NCBI RefSeq assembly: GCF_963576615.1
Contig: NC_088711.1
Coordinates: forward strand, 60,988,248-61,052,247
Source: Watersipora subatra
Lineage: Eukaryota; Bryozoa; Gymnolaemata; Cheilostomatida; Watersiporidae
Direction of reading: 5' to 3'
DNA length: 64,000 bases
Made by a program: the position numbers and the translations under genes. Positions 10,501 through 22,500 of this stretch are shown piece by piece. Positions within the stretch are counted from its first letter, which is position 1. The number at the start of each line of letters is the position of its first letter. Below the pieces are notes generated by a model. That model was not told the origin of the DNA and ran no database searches. It saw only the letters and a program-made list of their open reading frames with translations.

Positions 10501-13500
10501 CGAAGAGTCATAAAGCTCTACCCGCCTACCTCATTGGTAAAAAAATATTTTTGGAAACTCCAAAAGTTATTCCGCTCACCTATTTAGCCTTTTGTTGTTT
10601 TATCTCATCATAACATACTTCACACTTGTGGGTGGACAATTATTAATCACTTTTATAATTCTTCAATGTTCACCCATAAAATTTACTTACCATTAGATAC
10701 ACTGTGGTTTTTCTAGTGTACCGAGATTCTTGCCAGTTGTACTTAGCTCCCAACTGTTGCATTCCGACTTCTCATTACTTAAGTTTCATCATGCTATTCG
10801 TCTAGTTTTGTAACTCGCTGTTACATGCACTTCTATTTTTATGACAGTTGATTTGTGTCGGCAGGTCATCCAACAGATTAGATCTGTCATTATCATGAAC
10901 ATTGCTTTTATCAAGAATTCTCTTCCTGAGTTGTTCCTAGTTCTGTAGATGTAGTGGACTGTAATTATCCTCTATGAATGTTTGTGTTAGTTTTTTTACT
11001 AAATGTGTTGGAACATTTTAAACTATTCCAGGAGACATGCTAATGATCCGAAATCATTCCTTTAGTCTGAATGAATACAAGAGTCAGTCTAAAGTTTTTT
11101 AGCATTTTTGATATATTTTAAAATACAACTTTGTATTAATAGACTACTTGTAGATAAGTAGTATCCCATAATATTGTCTGCTAGTTTATTAATAATTACT
11201 ATGTATATATGGAATATCAAATCAATGTCTGCCTTTCTGTGTTTGTAGCTCATCATCCGTTTTTTCATGTCATGGATCTCTTTGCATCTCTCCTCCTCCT
11301 TTCTCTTGCCATTATTGAACGACCTGCTGTACAGTCTATACATGTTCCGATCATAGTAAGTTAATACCTACAGTACTTCTGTCCTGGTAATAGGTTTGTA
11401 CATTTTAACAGCTGTTAAAAATAGTGAAGAACACAATTTATTTGATTGGAGTAAAGGTACAGTATCAGTATGAACACATCGTGTTATCCAGATGACACAG
11501 TTTCCGTTTTGTCCAGATTTTTAAGTAAAATTTTTTTTATCCGAAAGACATCAAAAATGGTGCTGTCAGTGCTATCAAACATATCTGGTGCACGCTTACG
11601 TTTCTCTCAGAAAGAAAGCGTGTCTATTACAATTCCATCAAAAGAATGGCTTGTTGTCAACCAAAATATTCAGACAAATGTATTTCTACATTAATGTTAC
11701 GTGTGAATAATGAACTATTTGGGTTAAGATGCCTACAAAGAAAAATATTTAAATTAATATTATTTGAAATATAACCAATGGTGCCATAACTTGTTTATGG
11801 ATATAACAGTTTGTATATTTTCTAGTTAATAGAAGTATTGGAACACAGTGATAGTGAGGCTGTTGTTATCGTTATTCTGATTGGTTGCCAAAGGCCCAAA
11901 TCTTTCAGTTAACTGGATGCATTGCTTGAAGTTGAGTGTAGCCAGTGAATGTGTTGATTTTATCTTGTAACTGTTGATGGCCAGGAATTTAGTTTATCAA
12001 TTTAGATATTAAATGAGGCGTAAGTCATTGAGACTACATTTCAATCGAAATGTTTATAGCGATCAGTACAAATCTGACATTCCATTTAGGTTAGAGGTCA
12101 TGTTGATATTGTGTTTTTACATCTTTCATCTATTTATGCTGGTCCTTTCCTCTTGTTTTTGTCTGTTTAGTTCTAATTGTTGTTTGTATCATGCGTACAC
12201 TAGCAGAGCTAGTGTATTATTTCAGTGCAACAATGTCACATCTTCTTTTCGATGTGACATTGTTGCACATCGAAAGAAAAGAAGATGTGCAACAAAGAGA
12301 GAATATCGTTGCACATCTACGGCGCGATTGTAACACTTATGAAAATTGGTGTTTGCTAATGGCTGAAATTTATAGAAGTAGAAGTGCTTAGAGCTGAAAA
12401 TCAACTATCTATACAATGTTATTGCTGGCTGTTAACAATCGCGCTCCTACTGATCAAGAGACTGCATTCGCCCTCTGCAGGCGTTCTGCAGTCACATCAG
12501 GATTAGATTAACTGTGATCTTAGAGGGGAGGCGATTGTGAAACACGCCTTTTCCAAATTAGGAAAATTTTCATGCCTTGTAATCAATGTCTACCAGTTTC
12601 TCTAGTAAACATTTGTACATTGATGGCCAATGTCACTCGGAGTCGATGGAACTGATCACACGACTTTATAGAATGTATTAGGTAACAGACGAGATAGAGT
12701 TGGTAATGACAGCTCCTGCTTTTCATGCACTAGTGTTACATGCTACGAAGTTTTGTCATTTTTCATCTCAGAAGCATGTACATGGTTCAAAACTTCGAAA
12801 CTTTAAATTTTCGAAGCTCAGATTCAAACCTCCGTCTCAATGGAGGGTATTTTTTAAAACATCGTAGCAACAACGAAGTACTGCGTATCATGTTGTTATG
12901 TTTCTGCACAGAAGCAATTAAATAGAGTATTAAATTAGAGGAATGGTTTATTGCACACTCCAGAGACAACTGATTTGATAACAGAAAACCCAAGTATTTA
13001 TATGTTTGGTCATAGAAAAGCTTTGTAAAAAGCTACAAGCATTATTAATAGCTATAATGAGACAGTACTATATAATATTAGCTTGTATAAAGCTTTAGCT
13101 AAAAAGCATAATGTTTGTTGGCAAAGTACCAGTAATACTTGGCACTTGCATGACACCTCCTCACTAAGCTAAAGGTTCTTTCTGGTTCTCTTAGACCTTC
13201 GGGGTTTGTCTCTGCTATACTCATCTCCATCAGGTAGACGAGGGTTGCGTGGTCTTCTTCTAGACGGAGGTTGCTCTGTTACAGTTGTAGGGGCTGGTAG
13301 TTGTAGTTTTGTCTCCTCTGTTATATCAGGTTTATCTCCAGGGTCTTGATCTTCTTCTGTTGAGTATCTGGGTCTGAGTTGTTCAACATGTCTTCTCCAA
13401 GTAGGTCCCTTTGGTACCACTTTGACATTGAGACTACGAGTTCCATATATCTTAGTAACAATGGCTGGAACCCATCTAGGTTGTCTGTTGCGTCTAGGTC

Positions 13501-16500
13501 CATGATACAAGGCATAGCATGGTGCTCCAAGATTGTAGCTGTGTATCTTGCTAACTGTCTTTTCTGCCGATCGGTTGACTTCTCTGGATTGATGAAACTG
13601 TGCTATGTGTGCGGGTGATGGCAATAGGGTGTCAATCTTGCATCTCATCTGTCTTCCATTCAGCAGCTGACTGGGAGAGTATCCTGTAGGAAGTGGTGTC
13701 CTTCTATAGTGCATCAGGAACTGTTGTAGTGCAGATTTAGGTGAGAGTGACGATTTCTTCATGGCTTGTTTGAAGGATTGTACTAGTCTTTCAGCTGCGC
13801 CATTTGTAGCTGGATGGTAGGGTGCTCCAGTGAGGTGAACAATGCTTCTCTCTTGACACCACTGCTGAAACTCTCCTGAGGTGAAGCTGGTAGCATTGTC
13901 AGTGACTATGGTGTGAGGGTATCCAAAGTGTGCGAATATCTCCTCTAAGATGTCTGTGGTAGCTCTGGTAGAAGTAGATGACGTCCTGTGTATGCATGGA
14001 TACTTTGAGTAGGCATCTATCATCACTAGCCATTGGCTGCCCATGAAGTTCACTGCATGATCTAAGTGAAGACGACTCCATGGCTTCTCAGGTAGCATCC
14101 AGGGATGTATAGGATACTTCTGTGGAAGCTTCTGGTGTTCAGCACAGGCAGTGCACTGTCGGCTTGTCTCCTCTATATCAGAGTCAATGCGAGGCCAATA
14201 GACAGCCGTTCGAGCTAGCTTCTTCATTCTTTCCCTTCCAAAGTGTCCAAGGTGAAGGATCTTTAATACTTCCTGTTGTAACTTGACAGGAATGACTACT
14301 CTGTTGCCATATAGAAGACAACCTTTAGTGATAGAAAGTGAATCTGAGATCTTGTGGAAGAGTGACAGCTGAGTCTCCTTCATCTCTTTGTTACCAGGCC
14401 ATCCTGCTGTGTAGCGCATTACTGTGGCTAGTGTTGGGTCTTTCTTTGTCTCCTTTGCTAGAACATTGTAGTCTGTAGAGTTGAGCTGTTGTCCAATAGT
14501 GTGAATAGTGCATACTGTATCAACATCATCCTCATCTTCTCTTGCATCAAACTCTTTATCAGGTCCAACTGGCAGTCTTGAGAGGACATCTGCATTTTGA
14601 TGATGCTGGGTAGATCTGTATTCTATGGTGTAGTCATACTGATTTAGTACCAGTGCCCATCTTGCTAGTCTGTTGGCTGCTAGAGCTGGAACTCCTTTGG
14701 TAGGTCCTAGAAGTGTGAGAAGAGGTCTGTGGTCAGTTACCAAGATAAACCGTCGACCATACAGGTACTGGTGATACTTCTTTAGAGCAAATATGATTGA
14801 GAGAGCTTCTTTTTGTATTTGTCCATATTTCCTCTGTGTGCTGGTCAGTGTTTTTGAAACATTGGCTATTGGTCTCTCACTTCCATCAGGATAACGATGA
14901 AATAGTACAGCTCCCAGTCCAGTTTCTGAAGCATCACATGAGATTCCAATGTCAAGATCTGGGTTGAAGTGTGCTAAGACACTATCAGTTGATAGCATAT
15001 CTTTCAGTTTGTTGAAGCTCTTTTCTTGTTCAGTGCCCCACTTCCAGGTCTCTCCTTTGCGTGTCAGTTTGTGCAATGGTCCTGTGAGCTGTAACAGATT
15101 GGGTATGAACTTGCTGTAGAATTGTGTAGCTCCTAAGAAAGATCTTAGCTGAGTTAAGTCTGTTGGGACTGGCATCTGTTGTACTGCATCTGCCTTCTTT
15201 CCTTTAGTGATTCCCTTTGAAGTGAGTTTGTGTCCCAGATACTCTACTGTAGGTTGAGCAAAACAGCACTTGTCTTTTCTACATCTGAGCCCTCTTTCTT
15301 CTAATCTTTGAAGAAGTCGACGTAAGTTTTGTAGATGGCTCTCTGCATTGGCTCCACTCACTAGTATATCATCTAGGTATACTGCTACTCCTGGGAGGTC
15401 TTGTGTCAGTTGCTCCATGATTTCTTGAAAATACCCTGGTGCTGAGCTTATGCCAAAGGGCAACCTCTTCTGTAGTAGTACTCCTCGGTGTGTTGATAGT
15501 GCTAGTCGTCGTTGACTTTCTGGTGCCAACAATATTTGATTGTAGGCATCTGCTAAATCAATCTTTGTGTAGCAATAGCCTCCACCTAGTTTTCTGATTA
15601 GATCTTCTGGTAGTGGGATAGGTTTCCTATGTGTTTCTAGCTGATTATTGATAGTCTTGGAGTAGTCTCCACATACTCTGATCTTCCCTGCAGCTTGACC
15701 TGTTGTAGATTTGCGTACAGGTACAACTGGTGTTCCATACTGGTTGAATTGAGTTGGTTCCCATATGCCTTTAGCTACACCTGCTTCGTATGCTTGGTTG
15801 AGCTCTTCTGTCAAGGCAATAGGAACTGGTCTGGGTCGGCAGAAGACTGGCTTTGTTGAAGGTTTGAAGTTTATCTCTAGTTCAAAGTTCTTGAGACATC
15901 CTAGCTCGTCTTTGAATATTTCTGGAAATTCTTTGCACATCTCCTTACACTTGATTTGTAACCTCCCATCTGGCTGGTTCTCTGTGATTGTTGATACAAG
16001 GTTCTGTTGTAGCTTGTCATCAATAGAGATGCCTAGTTGCTGTATAGCAGTTCTTCCTAGTAGGTTGAGATCTTGTACAGCACTAATCACAAATGGTAGT
16101 CTGACTTCTTTCTGTGCATCCAATTGGGCAGTTAGCTCACATCTGCCAAGCGTCTCTATGAGATGTCCTGAGGCTGATTTGTAGTTAACTGTAGTAGGTT
16201 TTAGGTTTGGCTTTCCTAGCTTCTCCCATATTGATTTACAGATGAAGTTGTCACATGCTCCAGTGTCCAGTTCAAGTGTGAAGTTGTCTCCCTCCAGTTT
16301 GATGTTTTCAGCAAGTTTCACCATCTTGGTTGATGTGCATTCTATCATCTTTACTGGTTTTTCTGCTGCAGATGATTTCTTTTTCTTGCATGCTCTTTCT
16401 ATGTGACCTTGTTTAGAACAAAAGTTGCAGGTGGCTGCTTTGAATCTGCAGTCATCCGCTGTATGGTTAGTTCGGTCACATCTGTAGCATAGCTTTCCTT

Positions 16501-19500
16501 CCTTCTGCTTGTCAGGTGTAGAGTTGTTTTTCTGGATTGGTTTGTATCTTGATTTCTGTTGAGCAACCTTGTTGACTTTAGACGAGTTTCCATAAACTGT
16601 CTCTTTGGCAACTTTAGCTGCTTCTTCTGTTTCCTGTGCTACCTGTATAGCTTTGTTGAAGTTGAGTTCATTGTCCTTGACCTTGAAGAGAGATTTGAGA
16701 ACTGCTTCATTGTTTACAGAGCAGATAAATCTTGTTCTGAGAGCCTCATCTAATGGATCTGTAATGTCTATGAAGGCACATGTAGTTGCATCTTGACGAA
16801 TTCTGGCAGCTAACTCTTGAATAGTTTCTCCAGGTTTCCTCTGCATGTCACTCCAATACTTGTAACGCTCTCTAACAATGAAGCGCTTAGGGTCATACTG
16901 GTCTTTGAGAAATTCCAGTATTTCATCCATGTCGAGGTCGTTGATCTGCTTGGGTGTTGAAAGCTGAGCTGCCATATTACTAAGCTGCTTGTAGAGTGTA
17001 GGCTGTTGGTTGGTGAGAAAAGTGCCAGCAATCTTGTCTTGATGAATAGAATTTGCTGCAATGAATGTGTTGAATCTGTCTATGTAATCTGTTAGTAGCT
17101 CTGCTGTTGGGTCAAAACCTGGGAAGGCTGGAACAGCGGTTGCAGCTGTTTCTTGTTTCCGTTGTAGGTTTTGTAGTAGTAGCTCCATCAGTTTCTTATT
17201 CTCCTCCATTCTTTCATCTTGCTGACGTCTGTATTCCTCTTGTTGCTGCTTGAACTCCTCATGCTGCTGTTGTCTATGCTCTTCTTGCTGCTTTCTCTGC
17301 TCCTCTTGCTGCTGTCTCTGGTCCTCCTGCTGCTTCTGCATTAGCTTGATCAGGTCTGCTACTTCTGCCATTGCAGTGGTGAACTCTTTGTAACTGTTCA
17401 AAAGAGAAATCCTTGTCGCCAATTAGCTTCTGTTATGTTTCTGCACAGAAGCAATTAAATAGAGTATTAAATTAGAGGAATGGTTTATTGCACACTCCAG
17501 AGACAACTGATTTGATAACAGAAAACCCAAGTATTTATATGTTTGGTCATAGAAAAGCTTTGTAAAAAGCTACAAGCATTATTAATAGCTATAATGAGAC
17601 AGTACTATATAATATTAGCTTGTATAAAGCTTTAGCTAAAAAGCATAATGTTTGTTGGCAAAGTACCAGTAATACTTGGCACTTGCATGACACATGTAAA
17701 CGCCGATTGTTTGTTTTATACATCGATATGTAAATGTCAATTGTATTAGGTTGTTCCTCGCTAGCTGTGCATAGCACGAGATTTAAGGGAAAGGAAATTG
17801 GCATATAGGGACAATCACTCTTTGTTTTACAAATAACCATGAGAATGTTTTGCTACCTTCAATGGAAAACATTGACGTCTCTTACTACTATAAGTAGAAG
17901 TAAGTGGTTCCTCACCTTGTTGTCCGTGCGTCACTCTGTAAGTGTTGGATGTGTACTCAACGGACCCTTCACAGTTGAAAATTTGTATATTCTGTACGTA
18001 CATTACATAGATTAAAATGTGCTACCTTTATCGAACCTCTGAAAAGACCTCACTGAACCCCCGAACACGGATTAAGAACCCCTGGTCTATCTTAAGTGAC
18101 GCATCATGGTTTACTCAAAGGTTTCACAACGAGTTGGACCTTCACACTTTTGATGTATTTTGCGATGCTATTATCCCTGCTTTGCTAAAGATTAACGCTA
18201 AAATACTTTGTCACTTTACTGAGCACCATACCTATACGTTAGCCTAAGTATCATACCTGCTCATTAGCCTTTGTATCATGCCTCTGCATTAGCCTTAGTA
18301 TCATGTCTGTACATTAGTCTTGGTATCATCCCTATACATTAGCCTTGATGTCGTATATGTATATTAGCCTTAGCGTCATTTCTATACATTAACCTTAACA
18401 CCATACTTACATAAGCCTTAGTATCATGTCTGTATATTAGCCTTAGGACCATACTTATAGAGTAGCTTTAATATTATATATGTATATTAGCCTTATTATC
18501 ATATATGTTTATTAGCCTTGGTATCATATATGTATATTAGCCTTGGTATCATCCCTATATATTAGCTTTAGTATCATTCCTATACATTAGCCTTAGTATC
18601 ATCCCAATACATTAGCCTTGGTACCATCACTATATATTAGCCTTGGTATCATCTCTATACATTAGCCTTGGTATTATCCCTATACATTAGCCTTAGTACT
18701 ATCCCTATGCATTAGCCTTAGTACCATCCCTATACATTAGCCTTTGTATCATCCCTATACATTAGCCTTAGTATCATCCCTATATATTAGCCTTAGTATC
18801 ATATATGCATGATGGAGGTTTTAGTTTATAGTTCAGAGAGTGTCTGCCCTTAATTGGCTTTTTCGAGGCCCTCATTTTTATGTTTGTCACAGACTTCGCT
18901 TTTTATATTTCATTAAATTATAATTTTATGGTAGTAAAATCATTAAATGATCTTAAATAATTTAGAGATTATTTGTTTATGTATTATATTTTCCCAAGAA
19001 CTGCCTGTATGTTATTGTTATATTCTACGTCTCCTTGCTTTTATGATTTCTCCTATGTTGCATCCTGCGATACATAGACACAAGCAAAACTACAAAAGTT
19101 ATCCTTCAAATGTGATGTTTGCTATGAATTTCATCCTTTAAAAATGGGCCCTACAAAGATCTAAATCCTGATTCCTTCGGTTAACTGGATGCATTGCTTG
19201 AAGCTGAGTGTAACCAGTGAATGTATTGATTTCATCATGTAACTGTTTATGGCCAGGAATTCAGTTTATCAATTTAGATATTAAATGAGGCGTAAGTCGT
19301 TGAGACTTCATTTCAGTTGAAATGTTTATAGCGATCAGTACAAAACTAGCATTCCATCTAGGTTAAAGGTCATGTTGATATTGTGTCTTTACATCTTTCA
19401 TCTATTTATGCTGGTTCTTTTCTTTGAATGTTGTTACTGTTTGGTATGCTGTGAAGGCCTGTGGATATTGTATTGAAGCAGTACGCTAGTAGAGTGAGTG

Positions 19501-22500
19501 TTTTAACAGTGTCGGCTAGTTGTGTACTAATGACCAAAATTAATCTAGAGGATTAATACTCAGCGATAGCATAGACCCAAACGCTATCTCAACTCATTAC
19601 TGTAATATCCTATATAATTGGTAAATGATAAATTAAGCACCAGAGCGATTGACCCGATTGACCCGACAATCAACTGCATCCCGTTTGTGTTTAAGGTGAT
19701 ATGGCAATGTAAACTGGCCAATAAGAGACTTTGATAGTTTCACCTGATTACTCAATTCATGTTTATTTTATTAGTATAATAATGAAGCATGAGTTCAAAT
19801 CTCGTACAGTGCAGTCTTTTTTTCACTATACAATCCTGGCTTCAGACACAACTTTTAGTATAGTAAAGATTTGTAATTAATTAGCTGAAACAAATATGCA
19901 AAGAATTCTCTTTCCATAACCGTCAGTTTTGCATTCTACTCTCTTCTATTGACCTGCAGGTACACGCGACTGTGGAGCTCCTTGGAATATTCATTCTCAC
20001 CCTTGACCTCATTTTTAAAGCTCGCTGGCAGGGCATCAAAACCTTTTTCCAACACAAACGATCTCTTCTCAAGGTAATCGGAATAGTTACGCTTGTATGA
20101 TTCTCTAGAGATTGATGGAGTGTCCCCTATTCACTCAAATTCATTCTCGCTAAATCAATTCTACTTGCGTGCACTTTTGGCAGCAGTATTCTAGGTCAGC
20201 GCACTATGAATAACTGTCTGTGACTAATACCCATTGTATGATGGGGTCTTGTCAGGGGCATGCTATCTCCTAAGCATGTGACATTACGTATTGCTGTGGA
20301 GATAAGTTGGTCAACAGGAGCATGACTTATAGGAACCATTGCAGTATTTAAAGGTTTGACCTTACGTAAGTTCTGATAAATAGTTGATCATTGTGATTAG
20401 TAGGATCTTTATCATCACCTGACTAGTTCATATCTTTATATCTCTGTTGCATTGGTACATACCACCAGCTACCAAGGTCAATAGGCCGAGCACACTATCT
20501 TTCCATTTCATAGCATCTGTGTCTCTGTGTCACACAAACTTTTGCTATTAAATGCAGAAAATATAGGTGGTCTCTGTTATAGGTGTTATGTGATATAAAA
20601 TTTCAGCAAATATCGATTCTACTCCTGAAGTAGCTTCCAGCATATGGTGCTTGAAGTTTCTCAAAACAGTAGTTTCAAGCTTTTAAAAAATCTTAAACAT
20701 AAATCATCATGATTCAGTTTAGTTTATATTTCACCTGTACAGGTTTGAGTAAGTTATCATCCAATAGCAGCCATAGCCCAGTGCTCTAGAACGTCAGACC
20801 TACAAGCAACAGGTCGGGGCTCAATTCCCATAAAAGGCTACTGGTCGTGGCAAGAATGACATTCAACCTTAAATCACTCTTTCCAACTGGCATGTCTCCA
20901 GTTGTTGAGGATCCTTGTCACTGGACTCAAACATGTCCCAGCCAAGATCACAGAGCCATTGTTTGAGCCATAATGCTTCTAATAACACGCGCACAGCCTC
21001 TACTTGCAGTAAGCAGAGCAGACGTCATAATCGATATTCGAGAGATTACTCAGACGAGTCATCATCCCCTCTGAACCTACGCATCACCGAACCTACTTAC
21101 CATTAAATTTGAATGTTTTGTCAACCTGCAGTATTTATTCAGAAGTTATTGTCTGGCTTTGGGCTATAGAATGAATCAGGATGTCTTATAGCAAAACTAG
21201 TCAAATGCTAGGCGTTGACCGGGTATTAAGAAACATCTTATAAACTGGCAGGTTATGTAGTTGCCATTGGCTAATTTGAGTAAGCTAGTATCTGTATTGC
21301 TAAACTTACTAATAAGAGCTGTGAGAACAAGTTTTAGTGACGTTGCATGTAACGCCAAAACGCTGTGCGTATTTTACCCCAAATATTGATTAATATCGCC
21401 CAATGAACTCATCGCATCCCGTGTAGTCTAATGGGTTAGCTTGTTGCCTTGTGAAGGGGGGAGGGGGGAGGTGCCCAGAACAAATCTTCTATGATACGAA
21501 TCTTCATTGCTAGATATTAATCTCTATAACTGGACAGACGGAGGACAAACTTTGAGATTTATGGATATACAACATTTATCATTCTAACATTTGAACTTCA
21601 TATCATGAGCAAAAATCTCTTGTGCAGTTCAAATGAATTAAGAGAAAAAATACACAATGAGTACATGGAAGTGTGTGTATAAGAAATGTTGCAACAGAAG
21701 CTCGTATTCAAGTTCTGATGGACGGGTAAAAAAGTCTTTGCGCAAAAAACTAAAGCATGTATTGTTTGTAACGTACAGAGCATGTTTCGAAACAGTTTAA
21801 AGTTCAACTTTTCCGTCATATTTTAGCTTAGTGTCCTTAGACTGTCATGAACAGGATGGGGATGCTCAAATATCCCTGACATTTCCTCGGCTTAATGTTT
21901 GACTGAAGCCATAATCTTGTGTTCTCCCATTAGCATGGTTATTACTATAGATTACTAGCTGTAAGCTGAACTACTTTACATGGGAAAGTTTAACACGGGA
22001 CTCATTTACCGCAACTGTGTCAGCTGATTTACATGAATCCTCCGAAACTATTGGTGTCCCGAACTGACATGTTTTATGTCAATGACATCTGTATAGTTTC
22101 TTATAGGCTGATTGGCATTAAATAACTGGCATGAATATGTCACATCTAGTTTCAAACATGGCAGCTATTACTTTGTTATATAATTCTTCGTGCCCTTGTT
22201 TTTAGATGGTAGATTTCAAAATTGATTTCAGGAACTAAAAATTGTGACAACTAGCCCCATGCGTAGCCTTAAAGGTCCTGTTGAGTTATGCTCTGGTGAA
22301 ACCATCTGTTGAACACCATGTTGTTAAGCAGTCTTTCATGTAGAACCAAATTTTAGGTCATTTGAAGCATCAGTTTTCTTGTGACTTGCTAAAAGGTGCT
22401 CACATATTTGGCCATGGCTCTGAAACAGCTATGATTTTGACCAGCCATTTGATGACTTGAAAAATTAATTGAATTTTGTTGTTTAAAGCAGCTGACTAAT

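Larger units (their letters stand above)
12894..17692 (-). mobile_element. Complete Ty3/gypsy LTR retrotransposon, copy 1 (in TPC1 intron, antisense)
   Basis: Two virtually identical LTRs of about 262 bases, 12894-13155 (3') and 17432-17692 (5'), flank a single long gag-pol frame. The element begins TGTTATG and ends ATGACA in plus orientation. A 5-bp target duplication CATGT is present at 12889-12893 and 17693-17697. A purine run (GTGAGGAGG on the minus strand) abuts the 3' LTR as polypurine tract. TTGGCGACAAGG, just inside the 5' LTR, is the likely primer-binding region. Intact ends, near-identical LTRs and an open frame indicate recent insertion. Confidence 0.95.

Noticed and set aside
15765-16184. 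139-codon plus-strand frame, also seen inverted at 62492-62911
   Set aside because: Shadow of the gypsy gag-pol frame on the opposite strand, hence present in both copies.
18250-18810. Considered as a CRISPR-like array
   Set aside because: Units are contiguous degenerate tandem repeats without unique spacers, in a eukaryotic intron.
20768-20840. Considered as a functional tRNA gene
   Set aside because: Only box-like blocks match; the acceptor and anticodon stems do not close.
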